DNA from: Actinomucor elegans
Taxonomy: Eukaryota; Mucoromycota; Mucoromycetes; Mucorales; Mucoraceae
Reading direction: 5' to 3'
Assembly (NCBI GenBank): GCA_026027325.1
Contig: JAMSLZ010000017.1
Span: forward strand, 1 to 64,000
Length of the DNA stretch: 64,000 nt
This document shows, in pieces, positions 21,841-33,744 of this stretch (position 1 is the first letter of the stretch; each line of letters begins with the position of its first letter). A program made the position numbers and the translations under genes. Below the pieces are notes generated by a model. The model was not told where the DNA came from and made no database searches. It was given only the letters and a program-made list of their open reading frames with translations.

Positions 21841-24800
21841 TTAATAAGGTCTCCAAGCAACATATGTTTTGTCTTTATTTAATAAAGAAGGTATAAGTAT
21901 AGCATATCCTATTATGTCCTTGGCTTTGATTATTTTCCATAGGAGCCTTTCTTCATAGGGTTGCGTATAATAGCAGCATGTTTGACCATCAAACACTAAA
22001 GTCGTTTGATGTTGTAATAAGGCAAGTATTTGATCTTTCCATCTAATAAACTGCTTTACTTGGCCTATATTATATTGTAAGGACATAGTATCATCTGATA
22101 TGTATGCAACTATCTTTTGGTTTTGTTTTCTTGAAGAAATATCAACGGTTTGGCCATTCCTCGTTTTACCGTAAGTATTAGAAGTAGAAACAGAGTACTC
22201 CTCTTCTGTTGAACTGGAACCATTATGATCGGCTAGATATTGCTGGATTAGATGCTTAATATCACACGTTGGAAATAATTGGTTGATTAAGTCAGCAGAA
22301 GAAGGTTTAAATACCATATCTTCATCAACACTATGGCTTTCAATTCCAATCTGCCAGTTTTTATACGCTTTTGTGTAGTGATCCATTAGAACAGTGACAG
22401 AGTTTTTTTGAGGATTTTGTTTAGACTTGATATGTCTTTTTACATCTTGAATACTTCTTTCAAGAGTTCGGGCGCTTATCAATCTAAGTGGACCAAGCTG
22501 AAAAATAATATAGGACAAATGTTTTAGATAATGCTGGTTAATGGTAAATGTATCTTTTCCCATCTTCTGCAGTAAGAACGCATGCCATCTTTTTACTAAT
22601 CTAGAATGAAAAGACGATATAAATTATCGAAAACTTAGCATAGCTGCACGTAGTAGTCTCTCAAAAAAAAAACTTACTCATCAATCCGTAACAGATCACT
22701 TGGATATATGTTGAATTTTTGGGTCAAAGTGCAGACCATGGATATTGATTTCAAAGCATTGCACGCATCATCAACAGCTTCCAGTACAGGAGAAGCTACC
22801 TTTCTCTTCTTTTTTCTATTTCTTTCGGTTTGGTAAATATCAGCATGTTGTTTTCGTAACGCCTCCACTACCAAAGTGGGTACTATGTACATTAAAAAAT
22901 CAATCCAGTCAACGCTACGAGATTGGCCTGATTTGGAAGAAATATCTAAGTGAAGAAAAAAGCAAGGATATTAATTCATTGGAATAATTAGCATTAAGTT
23001 TCTTGAGTTAATCTCTAATACCTATAAATTGACCATCAATGGCTCCATTTGGAAGCATTCGTTGTATTTGAACCATTGCTCTGCCAATTTCTTCTCTATA
23101 GGCGTTCCGAAGGAACAAAGGGTTATAGTATCCGAATCTCTGAGAGTCATCCTTCATCATGGACCATATGTGCTTGGCTATATTCATTCCCCATAAGTGC
23201 ATCTCATCTAATCCAAAAAATGAACATCCATGAAAGCTTTTTAATAATGCAAATGGCAATTTCCCTTTGAGTGAAGTAGCCTAGATAGTTAATCAAATCA
23301 TACTGCATTAGACACTGATACAGTTACTATTGTTTAATTTATTAAGCTTCTTACCAAGTCACCGTTTTGATAATCCTCAGAAGTCCTTAATGGGTATTCA
23401 ATGGGCTCTTGTGCTTCATTTGTTCCAGGAAAAACTATAGTCCTTTTTGATTTGGAATAAATGCCTTTGATCTTGCAAATGCGGCATCCATGGTAAGAAT
23501 TATGGCCAGCATGTAAACATAGCTCTGATAGTCCAGGAATATCACCAATTATGTTTAATAAGTGGGCCTTTATACGGATGGAAGAGGTTCCTGTTTCGAC
23601 AATAATGCCTTCTGTTTCCAAAACGAGAAGCTCCTGGATGGTAGGATAAAGGAAACTAAAGATATCATAGGGTTTTCTCGGACCAGGTATGACGGCAACG
23701 ATCAGTCTGTTTTCTGGATCAAATCTATAATAGAGCATTTAATTTATCCATTAAAGTTTCAGCGCCAAGTTATTTTGTTTTGTACCTTTGTTCTGGTGGT
23801 ATATCATTAATAGTAAACATGATAATTGCCATACTATTATCACCTGTGTCAAAAGGATGGAATCCATCGTAATGGAACGAGAGCGAGAGGTTATAGTCTT
23901 CTTCGGCGTCACTATTTCTACTTTTAAAAGCGAATCCATCCAATATATCTCTCTCGCAGCCATCAAGCTCATCGGTTGAACTATACACAGAGCTACGCGT
24001 AGCTTTATATTTCAACTTCTTCCTATTCTTTTCAGACAGCATAAAATAGGCCAACTGCTTACTAAGTGATAGTTGGTAATGCTTGGCTTTAGCTTCCATG
24101 ATAGTTGATGTGGACGATGTCTCTTCATAACGATGTCTCTTGCAACTTAACCTAGGGCAAGCAGTTTGACTGTCACCAGGGTAATACATGTAGCACCCTT
24201 CAGGACACATGTCATATTTATCAGCTTGAAGTTGGATTATATGATTATTATTAATGCTTTCGCATTTATACGGGCTGATGAATTTTAGATGTTCTATAAA
24301 AGAAAATAAGAATAGCAGTGAGCACACTGGTAGTAGTAAAGCAGCAAGATGGAAATAATAACTATACCACTATTCATCTCAATTAAGTACTCATTGAAGA
24401 AGTTGAATATTTTTTCGGTCGTACTTTTTGATACATTGTTTTCTTTTAAGAGATACTTCAGTTCTAGACTTTTCCTCTCTGGAGGACTTAAAATATCCAT
24501 GTACTGTTTACCATCGTCCTTGATTTTAAGCTGAATAGGATGGGTAATAGTATCTTTGAATTTGCTTAATCTAGAGTATATTTCTTCCACTGTGGTTTTT
24601 TTTATTGCGTCTTCTTCTATAGCGCCAACTGTTCGCCAACCTTCTTGTATTACCTTAGTTTTTTCTGAATTTTCTTCTTCATTCGCTATAGAGTCGCATT
24701 CATCCAAGCTGTTCATATCTACAGAGTTACTGAAATCACAGTGGCTTGTTCGTAAAATATCAGCAGGATTGTTATTTACAATATCAGTGCTTGATTGATG

Positions 24801-24995
24801 TTGCGTTTCATGGTTTAAAAGATCATCTGATACATAAGGGTTACTGGCGAAATGACCTTGCTGAGATAGTGTAAGTTTCTGCTTTACTTGACTATATATA
24901 TTGAAAGCACGTCGCATTCTGCAATTGATAATATGCCTTCTTATTTCTTTTTTAGTAAAGTACTGTTGACACACTGGGCAGTTTTCACCAGGCAT
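21841..24995 (-). CDS. CACTA transposase, Tnp2 type (930 aa, intact)
   Basis: Catalyses cut-and-paste mobilisation of the surrounding element. Exons 24995-24368, 24293-23786, 23724-23355, 23280-23022, 22945-22678 and 22600-21841 sum to exactly 931 codons with consensus splice sites. The N terminus has a C-x2-C...H-x3-C finger (CPVCQQYFTKKEIRRHIINC). The core matches the Tnp2 family: LSFHYDGFHPFDTGDNSMA (first acidic residue region), IVAVIPGPRKPYDIFSFLYP, IGDIPGLSELCLHAGHNSYH followed by GCRICK, and FFGLDEMHLWGMNIAKHIW. The C-terminal third is weakly conserved and host-like. The start at 24995 is chosen because it directly precedes the finger; an open frame continues to 25067. No stop or frameshift was found, so the protein is predicted to be active. 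Confidence 0.88.
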
Positions 24996-25608
24996 TATTC
25001 TTGTTGAAATAGGCGAAAGAGTAAAATAAAGGTAAAAGCGTTGGGACTCTGCACGTATTATATGCACAGTTTTAGAGATGCGGTAAAAATTGAATAAAAA
25101 GCGAATAAATGAATTAAAACCGTTTTATGAGGTTTTATTGATCTAAAGTAAGTTTAGCTATCCTATCTAGCACGTATGTCTTGTATTTAGATTTCAAAGA
25201 AAATAGTCTCTTGGTAACAATCAAAGGTCTTTTTTAATATATGTTCACTCTGCATTAATTGTCCTTTCAGCGGTGATCCAAACTTCCCTCTTTAGATGGA
25301 TGGTTAGATGAAACCCATTCCTTAATATATATATGCAGAGTGCCATATGTGCGTTTCACCACAAGAGAGATATCAATATTCGAGCAAGGTTTGTTTATTA
25401 CGCATAATTACGTTACATTAGCTCTAATAGGTTCTGATTTTTTGTATATGATACCTAGCACTTCCTGGTAAGATTCTCCCGACACAGGCTATACCTATTA
25501 AGTTAAAGCCATTTTTAACTGCAGGGCTTATGATATAAAGATGGTTCCACTACATGCATTTCTTTTGCACTCATTTCTTTCCATAAATTTTATAAAATCA
25601 TTAGAATC
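24996..25608. promoter_or_regulatory. Divergent promoter region inside the CACTA element
   Basis: 613 bp between the transposase start (minus) and ORF2 start (plus). AT-rich with no ORF. It probably drives both element genes. Confidence 0.45.
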
Positions 25609-26282
25609 ATGCCAGCTAACAGAAGACAAATTAGACAGACCAGCCAATCCAGTCAATCCAGCAGCAGAGAAAACGACAGAGATCTTAACAGTCAAATAAA
25701 TCTACCTCCACCTTGGATGGAAGATTTTAAACAAGATCTCGTAAACTATTTCGATGAAAAGCTTCAACCCTCTTTAAACATAGGAAGCTCAAAAACTATC
25801 CCAGTGCCAAAGAAGCAAAGGAGAGTAAATTCTAAAGTCTATATCCAATGCTTTTTAAAAGAACACCTAAAGGAGCCAGTGCCTAATGATGAAGATATCA
25901 GCAGCCTGATGGGAATACTTGATCAAGAAGCTTTCTCTTCAGTACTAACTTTTGCGCAGCAGAACCCAGAAGCTGCATGTAAAAGCTGGAGGCTGCTTTC
26001 TTCTCTTAATAAGCTCTCCATGATACAGTCGGCACTACAACAGTCGATAGCATCAGATGAACGGCTTGCTATCATCAACAAGTGTGTAAGATTTTGGCCT
26101 TGCGAGTTTCTTGTGCAAGAAAAATGGACTAACAGAAGCAAATATAACAGGAAGAAAGTGTAAGTGTACATTCTATAACTATTGCATATTGAATCAAAAG
26201 GAGAGAAAAATGAACACCCATTTGTAGGCTTCAAGCGGAAGGTGCGCAGTTAAGAAATGCAAGAAATCAAGGACTGCAGTAA
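25609..26282 (+). CDS. Second ORF of the CACTA element, unknown function (201 aa)
   Basis: Exons 25609-26159 and 26228-26282 (donor GTAAGT, acceptor TTGTAG) give 202 codons. The N terminus is Arg/Gln/Ser-rich and likely disordered (RRQIRQTSQSSQSSSREND). Residues about 40-60 are amphipathic (WMEDFKQDLVNYFDEKL), followed by a basic KKQRR patch and a helical middle and C terminus (LMGILDQEAFSSVLTFAQQN). No recognised domain. By position it is the counterpart of the accessory proteins of plant CACTA elements (TnpA-like), which bind the subterminal repeats, but no sequence similarity is claimed. It could also be a captured host gene. Confidence 0.6.
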
Positions 26283-26442
26283 TATATCAGTAAATATAAT
26301 TAGCTTAATATTATATACCCATTTTGTATCGTTTATCTTATTGAATAAAGAGTCATCATTACACATATGTTGTTTCATTATCTATACATGGTTAATACAT
26401 GCAAAAAAGGTTGAAATATAAGTGGTTGAAATCATAGGAAGG

Positions 26443-26676
26443 TTAACATGCTTTTCGAGTGAATTGCAAGTGAATTGCAAGTTAACATGTTTTTCGAGTG
26501 AATTGCAAGTGAATTGCAAGTTAACATGTTTTTCGAGTGAATTGCAAGTGAATTGCAAGTTAACATGTTTTTCGAGTGAATTGCAAGTGAATTGCGAGTT
26601 AACATGTTTTTCGAGTTAATTTAAGGTGAATTTCGGGTTAACCTGATTTTCAAGTGAATTGCAGGTGAATTGCAAG
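26443..26676. repeat. 39-bp tandem array, right subterminal region of CACTA element
   Basis: Six head-to-tail 39-bp units start at 26443, 26482, 26521, 26560, 26599 and 26638. Each begins TTAACATG (or a variant) and contains two GTGAATTGCAAG-type blocks. Units 1-4 are nearly identical; 5-6 are diverged. Because 39 is a multiple of three, an artefactual open frame with a 13-residue period runs through it. These are likely binding sites for an element protein. Confidence 0.8.
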
Positions 26677-26755
26677 TTAACTTGAATTCACTCGAAACGG
26701 CAACGATTCTCCTGCAAACCGAGTTAACTTGAAATTCACTCGAAATTCACTCGAA

Positions 26756-26769
26756 TTTTTCCCATAGTG
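26756..26769 (-). repeat. Right terminal inverted repeat of the CACTA element
   Basis: TTTTTCCCATAGTG, the reverse complement of 21531-21544. It is followed by the TCT target duplication at 26770-26772. Confidence 0.93.
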
Positions 26770-26772
26770 TCT

Positions 26773-28239
26773 TCTATTTAATCTTCTCGAATTTTTCTTA
26801 AGGCGATATACGGATTTAAAATAAAACCAGAGCTTGCTCCCTTACAAATATATATATATGTACATATATTTTACACCATATTCGCTTTTGAACGGTGAAA
26901 ACTGTCTGATGCCTTGACATCCAGGAAATTGGATAGGCGCATCCTTTAGCATGGAAATTTTATAAAATTTTACTTCATTGGTGAGTTTATTTTCGATAAA
27001 ATTTTATTTTCTGTGCTTAGAAGTAGTACTGTCATGGCTCGAGCATTTAGTATAAATAAAATCTACAAGAGATAACATTTAGGTACTTCTATGTATTCTA
27101 AACCTGTCTCTTTAATCTATAATCTCTGGAATATATATATATGTTGTTTTAATGCTTTAAAAAAGAACAATTATGCATCTAAAAATTTAGATACAATATC
27201 ACACCATTGAGATTTTTTCAGAATGAATTCCCCTTCTAACACCTCAACATTTCTCGACTAATTACAGTTCAACATCATTTCTGATTTATATTACAGATTA
27301 AAAGTAAAGTACTGTATCTACTAGACTTGCTACTAGAGCCGCTACCTGACAGGAGTAAAAAAGCCATGGTAAATTTTAAGTATGCCGGCAATTCCAATAA
27401 ATCAGTAGATCAACGAAGCTCTATAGATCTATCGACTGGCCTTGCTTTAATGCGTCTACTCATGACTGCTCAGAATGAATTACTGAATCTACTACACCTG
27501 TTATTTAACTATAATTTAATTAATATATCAATGACTGGCAATAAAAAATTATATATTATTTTCGTCAATTAAGCTCTGTTAAACATCTAAGAAATATATA
27601 TATATATAAATTGACATGTCATTTAAAGTAACAATGTGTGTCATATCATAGCCAAAAGAATGCATGAAAGGGCTACTATAGTTCATCAACAATCTAGTAT
27701 ATGGCTTAGATAACGATATCCTATCGGAACTTATTAGTAATGTTATTCTATAAGAATAAGACTCACAGCCCGAAATATGTAGTATTGCTTTACTGGCTGT
27801 GTAGAAGCATATAAGGTTTGATTTATCGAGTTTAAGCATGAATTGCATTAATCTTATTATTCGGCACTTCCGCTTAAACTTTTTGTACAAAGTGTATTAT
27901 TATTGAGTTGGTAAGACCTTAATTTTCCAATAAAGTACCATTATATCTAGAATATGATAACTTGGAGTATCATTTGTTTATCTGCATGTAACTTGAATCC
28001 TGTTTGCTCCTATGTGGTAAAATGTTTTTTTTTATATGGCATTAATTTTTTGCAATCATATGTGATGATTGTCAAGAATTACAGCTCAAATATTATTATA
28101 CTCTTTCTAGCCAGTCATGATGAGGTACGACATGCAACCTTCGCCCAGTTTTATATAACAGGTAAATGTTGAATCAATACCGCATAATTAGCGATTTAAT
28201 AACATATCTGCAACCAAGTTGTTGTACATCCATCCCACA
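26773..28239. other. AT-rich intergenic region, no recognisable gene
   Basis: Only short ORFs without domains (for example around 27327-27572 and 27579-27890), low in GC, with TA-rich runs. No coding signal I can support. Confidence 0.45.
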
Positions 28240-30850
28240 CATCTAAGGGTTTGTGCTACCTTCATTCTTTCCAGTAGACATCCCACTTTCAATATACAGC
28301 ATTACGCTATTATTATCATTATCATTATCATTATCAAGCAAATAAGGTAGAATTAACGTATCATCAGTTAGTGATAAAGTCATAGAGACATTATTGTATT
28401 ATATTATTTTTCATTGATCATTGTAAAGATATATTTTATATGTAAAAAATCATATTTAAAATTAGATATTATAGGTTAGAAATGTTTTTAGTATGGCGAG
28501 TAATGGGCATAAGTATCTATGTACAACTATTTTAAAACTACATATATACAGCAATACAGATCGAAAACAAAGCGTTTGCTAATTATATGAAAGGAAAAGG
28601 AGGGTATAATAGAGCCATAATCTTGGTTAGCAGTAAGCAATAGGGTATTTTTTGCCTTCGTGAAAAAGAGCCATGTCATCATCCAATTCAAAATAGACAG
28701 AGCCGTGACGGAAAAACGAAGAGAGAATATAACCGCTCATATTGCGATAAAATAAATAGCTGACATATTCCGTTGCCGTATCATCGAGAGGATATCATTC
28801 GGATCCAATGGCGATTTTCCAAGATCTATTATCATTCATTATATATATGATGAAAGAGCAATAATTGAGTATAAGAAAAAGAAAAAGGGCATACTAAGAG
28901 TATCTGGTATTTTATACTTAAACCTGCCTTTTTGTTAACTTTCTTTCGTTTGCCGTGTGTCTAGTTGCTTATGCGACACAAAGATCACTTTCCGTGTACT
29001 GTTATGCGTTCACTATGGTTTATGGGTTCAAATACAACACAGTCAGCCGAGCCAATTAAATTGGTAATGATAATTTACATTTCTTAAGCTATTCATACTC
29101 GCTTGACAAACTATGTATAAGTGAATGTACACCTCAAATTTATCCGGCTACCTGTGTCAAAACAAACCTATTACGATAGGAACATATTGTAACATGATCC
29201 TTTATAACTCCGCTATATAAAAACGTTTGCTAATCTCGAACCTGTTGATTAATAAGCTATCCCATCATTCACAATTTGCATATATAGAACTTAATATAAT
29301 CAATAAAAAACAATCATGTATTTATTACTGCTACCTTTATTGCTTCATCATACAGTTTCATGAAAAATTGTTTTCTAAAGAATGGCGTGGATTATTATAC
29401 CCATATACAAACAAAGATCTCGACATGCAAACAACGCTTATTAGGATCAATTGTTTTTTTTTCTGTTATGTGCTATAAACTAAAGATGATGCGTAGTTGA
29501 CAACCAACATGATAATTCAAGATCATCTCCTTTTTTATTTTATTTTATTTGTTCCAGAGCTCTTCATTTAAAACGTGTGTAATCCTTCAGCATTTATGAG
29601 GAGCCATTATGCAAAGATTAAATAAAAAAGTGTTGATTGAATATAATAGTAATATGGTATGGATATCTGATATTTAAGCTTAAACCTTGCTTGTAATTAA
29701 GCACAGGCCAGAAATATGATGCGCATAAATCCATAATTGTAATCTGTCAAACGTGTTTTAATAAGTACTTAAAAAAAAATAAAGTGGGGTAGCGGGGTTA
29801 TGATAGGCCCCGATACTTTCCCTAAGTGCTTATTGGCTGAACAGCTGTCAATACTTTTTTGGCAATAAATTAATTATACAGATAATATAGCGTCGAGTAC
29901 ATCTAAACCTGCTGTTCATCTATGGTAGATGATATCGATTTAAATATTTAGCCTTTTATAAAGAAGTATTTTATAACTGTTTTATCCTACTATCAAAAAG
30001 GTCGATTAAGCAGAAAGATATAATCACTAAATACTCATGAAGACAAATGAAACCATACATATGGTACGGATGAGCTTGGTCAATAATGTTTAATAGATTA
30101 GATTTTTGATGAATAGCTGCTATTATTCCCAAATCCTCTTTCTTGGCAAAATAATCTCATTGCATTGCTATACAAGGAAATTTTCTAACTCGCAGTCTAT
30201 ATTAAATCAATTAGCAGTAAGAATGAGCTTTGATTCAGCAAACATAGAGCATCCACTAAGCCATTAAACCATCCAGCCAACAATGACCGTATGACCCATA
30301 TAACCTATAGCTCATCATAAATTTATATCGCGTACGTGTCATCTCTATTCATCCTGAAAATCATGAATTCTTACAGTGGAAACGCTGAAGTTCACTCAGG
30401 ACATAAGTATAAATGTATCTATTTGACTAGGAATATGCTCTTGTTTCCCATGAAAAACTGTTGCTGGTATACAACAGCTGATATACAAAAAGTATGTTAA
30501 TACATAGTGTTTGTGGAGAACTGAATGGCGCATTGAATTTTCACAATAGGCCAAAATGCAATTTTGCAAAGAAAAGACATCAAATAGCAGTGCAGTTATT
30601 TATGAACTAATTTCTTTATAGTCATACGCGGTAGAAGTTATGAATTACAGAATTTTACAAATTATATTCTTTCTAATCAATCACAATGAAATGTAAGTTC
30701 ATAAATGAAAGCAAGTCAGCAAATCAACCTTAAACCTTAATCCTATGCCAACTAGCCATGAATTATCGATTTAACGTGTAACTCCGAGTTGATACCTTAC
30801 TACCACCCCTCCCCCATTTTATTTCTCTTGATCAAGGATCAATTTTACGT
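28240..30850. repeat. Segmental repeat, copy A
   Basis: The first of three direct copies of a segment carrying a 70-codon ORF. Its left part (about 28368-28870) is almost identical to 36840-37340 in copy C. Its right part (for example TAAGCTATCCCATCA at 29257, and the cluster around 29300-29370) aligns with copy B around 32006-32150. Boundaries were judged by eye and are approximate. Contains an (ATTATC) microsatellite at about 28312-28337. Confidence 0.65.
28627..28839 (-). pseudogene. WWE-like small ORF, copy A (premature stop)
   Basis: Collinear over all 213 nt with the intact copies at 31316-31528 and 37093-37305, but codon 15 is TGA instead of TGG. This removes the second of the two characteristic tryptophans and truncates the product to 14 residues. 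The remaining frame is still open to its end, so loss is recent. Alternatively the stop is a sequencing error, although the change is a substitution, not a homopolymer indel. Confidence 0.75.
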
Positions 30851-31166
30851 TGCTATAACTAATAAGGTATAGAAATAAGTTCTTAATAAGTTAGGACAAT
30901 GCAATAAGAGAATCATCGGATCCCCTCCGTATCATCAATCAGTGGCAAAGCCATACAGAGGTTATTTTATTATTTCGCGTTTCATTATTCGTTGTAAAGA
31001 CATAGCTTAGGATACGCTTATTTACATTTATATCATATTTCAAGTTAGATATTATAGGATAAAATTGCTTTTAGTATATGAAAGTGTGGGGTAATAAGTG
31101 TAACTATCCAGGTCCAGTTATTTAAAATTACGCGCAGACAGAAGGAAAAAAGTTGATTGTATGAAC

Positions 31167-31266
31167 CATCAACTGGCTCCTTGAGCCTTTCAGGCGTGCC
31201 CTCCTACTGAGGGAGAGGAATTCCCCCTCTGTGGCTTGCATCAGCTAAATAGAATTAAAAAAAAAA
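31167..31266 (+). mobile_element. Short poly(A)-tailed retroposon (SINE-like) with 12-bp target duplication
   Basis: GATTGTATGAAC at 31155-31166 is repeated exactly at 31267-31278. Between them is a 100-bp insert ending in ten A residues. The insert is much GC-richer than its surroundings and folds locally into three 5-bp stem-loops: GGCTC/GAGCC (31175-31187), CCCTC/GAGGG (31199-31213) and AGAGG/CCTCT (31214-31230). Copies A and C have no insert at the homologous point, so they serve as empty sites. A long direct flank plus an A tail is the mark of target-primed retroposition. No pol III A/B boxes were recognised, so it is either a new SINE or a retroposed structured small RNA. Confidence 0.7.
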
Positions 31267-31315
31267 GATTGTATGAACAGAAAGGGTTGCATAGTAACTT
31301 GACATATAGTTTTGA

Positions 31316-31528
31316 TCAACAGTAAGCAATAGGGTATTTCTTGCCTTCGTGAAAAAGAGCCATGTCATCATCCAATTCAAAATAGACAGGGCTGTGACGG
31401 AAAAACGAAGAGAGAATATAGCCGCTCATGTTGCGATAAAATAAATAGCTGACATATTCCGTTGCCGTATCATCGAGAGGATACCATTCGGATCCAATGG
31501 CGATTTTCCAAGATCTATTATCATTCAT
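31316..31528 (-). CDS. WWE-domain-like small protein, copy B (70 aa)
   Basis: A single-exon ORF. An in-frame TAA just upstream fixes the start at 31528 (MNDNRSWK). The entire protein has the size and landmarks of one WWE domain: W7, W15, E24 in a helix-like EYVSYLF, a late Y49-F-E-L strand, M56, and a terminal YPI at 65-67 where WWE domains have RPI. WWE domains bind ADP-ribose units in PARPs and E3 ligases; here no partner domain is attached. Copy C differs at one residue near position 8 (K/R) and the DNA differs at only a few sites, while flanks are much more diverged, which supports a real, constrained gene. The WWE assignment is pattern-based and unproven. Confidence 0.6.
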   Translation of the reverse strand: MNDNRSWKIAIGSEWYPLDDTATEYVSYLFYRNMSGYILSSFFRHSPVYFELDDDMALFHEGKKYPIAYC

Positions 31529-33636
31529 TGTTTATAAAGTCGATAAAGAGTAATAGTTGAGTATAAGAAGAAGGAAAGTATGGTAAGGGTATTTGGTATT
31601 TATTTTACTTGAAAAAAAAAAAAGTCTACTGTGAAGTCTCTTCGCTTATGCAAAGAAATCATTTCCCGCACATTATTTGTATTTATAGTATTTATGAGCC
31701 TAGACATGGTATAGTAAATCAATTCAATCGAGTTGACAGTGTTCATCTATATCGTGTTTCATTAATTTGATCCAACTTAAGCTATTCAAGGTTGCTTTGA
31801 CAAGCTGTGTCTTTGTTTAATGTTTCATTGGACGTGTGCCAAAGGTAAATCCTGTTACTTCCTGGCCAGGATAAGCCACGTATATCCCTACTTCATCTGA
31901 CTAGAGTATCACGGGAATATGCTATAACATGATCTTTCTTGTCTCTGCTCACTGAATGCTTTGATGTGCTCATTAATAACAAAGGCATTTTTCCTTAGCA
32001 TTATCTAATAAGCTATCACATATTGTACAACTTGTATAATTAAACTTTAATATTATAATCAATAAAGGACAATCGTATCCAGTCTGGTATTTTATGCTAC
32101 TGCCTTTACTGTTTCATCATAAAGATTCTTAAAAAAAAAAAACTTTCCAAGGAATGGGGCAAACCATAGTGTCCCCAATATACTTTACAAGCTGATATTG
32201 GTTGGACCCTTTGTGATTTATCTACACAAATACAAACAGTCCAAACTAATCTGCCATCACAGTCATGACGCATTTATATGTTATAAGTTAACTTGGAGAC
32301 TGGAGTGTAATTGACAGCTGCCACGATAATTTAGGACTATTTCTATTCTATGACAGATTAAAAGCCTTTCATGTAATTCTCCTGTATTTATAAGCAGCCA
32401 ATATGTAAAAGATCAAATATAAACGTAATAACTTAGTATAAGAAATTAGAAGGATAGTATGATTGGGATATTTGGTATTTACGCTTAAATTTCGATTGCA
32501 ATTAAAAAGAGTACGCAAACTCCATAATTGTTCAAACTGTCAATAGCCCACATGTGACAAAATTTAGCTTAGTAGCATTAATATTTAATAAGTGTTGGGG
32601 AATAAAAGGCAAACAATAACCCCAATACTTCCCCAAATGTTTGTTTGTAAAGGCACTTTTTGTCAGAGCTTCTCATTGGAAAGTACATCATCCAGAATAC
32701 AAATATAGCGTGTATACATACTAGCTACTGTTTGACCTTGTAGTAACTAATGCCGCTTTATTCATTCAATATTTCATAAATAAATACTCTGTCACTATTT
32801 CATCCCATCATTAAAGGATCGATCAAGCGGTAAGATGATCACATGTTACGAAACAAATGAAATTTGGCGAAGGGAATTTAAGAAATAGTAACTTTTATCT
32901 CTAAATGCCTTTTTCTTGGTAAAATAACATTGTTGCTACATCAATAGGAGTAAGCATTGATCCAGAAAACATGTACATCTATCATCTGGTATGCAATGTC
33001 TGTATAGTTTATATTAACTTTATAGCCCATTTTCTAATTATATACCGTGTATGTATCATCTTTCTTATACTGAAAATCAAGAATTCTTATAATAGCAAGT
33101 TTGAAACTTGCTTAGAACGCATATATATATATATAATTGGTCAGGACTATAACCTCCTTTTTCATGAAAAAACTATTGTCGATACACAAAAATGATTAAA
33201 CAATGTCCGTAGAGGTTCAGACAATATTTCGAATGGTGTAAAAATCACGTACTATTGTCTTTAATTCATGAATACATTTTGATAAAAGGATTGTTTTTTT
33301 ATTTTTCAAAAATGTAGCCATAACTCGCATACTTTATACAAAAGAAGAAGGCATAATTTACAACTAGCTTACAATGTTTATCAAAGTATGCTACTGTTCT
33401 TGCTGACCTCTCCTATTGGCATAAGATATTCCTTGCTCAGTCTCAGTCCTCAATTGCAAGTGCTAAAGATGTATTCTAGGTTGATTATACAGTATCAATA
33501 ACCAAATTAAATCGATACATACAGGAAACAACTGAATATAAGAATTACAGCTGCGTTTCAGGAAAATTTAGTGTTAATTATGGACCACAATGGTAGTCAG
33601 GAACCACAGAACTTTTAGAGCATCTATAACTGTCAC

Positions 33637-33639
<3 letters not shown>

Positions 33640-33675
<36 letters not shown>
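33640..33675. repeat. Poly-A tract (36 nt) at the left edge of the Harbinger relic
   Basis: Uninterrupted A run. A matching long poly-T run occurs at 36031-36059 on the other side of the relic. I could not define terminal inverted repeats. Confidence 0.8.
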
Positions 33676-33676
<1 letters not shown>

Positions 33677-33744
33677 CCTCTCGCTCCGTAAAATTACCAG
33701 GAATATACTTTTGTTTTATTCCTGCAACCAATCAGACCCTCTTT

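Larger units (their letters stand above)
21531..26769 (-). mobile_element. Complete CACTA (EnSpm/CMC) DNA transposon, 5239 bp
   Basis: Starts CACTATGGGAAAAA and ends TTTTTCCCATAGTG, perfect 14-bp terminal inverted repeats opening with the superfamily's CACTA. It is flanked by a 3-bp direct repeat TCT at 21528-21530 and 26770-26772, the CACTA target-duplication length. Subterminal regions are repeat-filled (21545-21690; 26443-26676). Inside are an intact six-exon Tnp2-type transposase on the minus strand and a second ORF on the plus strand, divergently transcribed from a 613-bp gap. No internal stops or frame breaks were found, so the element looks autonomous and recent. Confidence 0.93.
30850..33560. 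repeat. Segmental repeat, copy B
   Basis: A direct repeat of copy A with a similar order of blocks: ORF, promoter-like TTGGTATTTAT, AATAAGCTATC, TGCTACTGCC, a second TTGGTATTTACGCTT block, GAATTCTTA, and CATGAAAAAACTATTGT. Non-coding identity to A and C is clearly lower than within the ORF. Carries the retroposon at 31167-31266, which A and C lack. Confidence 0.6.

Noticed and set aside
26422..26619. ORF with a 13-residue Cys-containing repeat, at first sight a repeat protein
   Set aside because: Produced by the 39-bp tandem DNA array at the CACTA end; no start context or flanking coding signal.
27327..27890. Opposed ORFs (81 and 103 codons) as retroelement remnants
   Set aside because: No reverse transcriptase, integrase or zinc-knuckle motif can be read in any frame.
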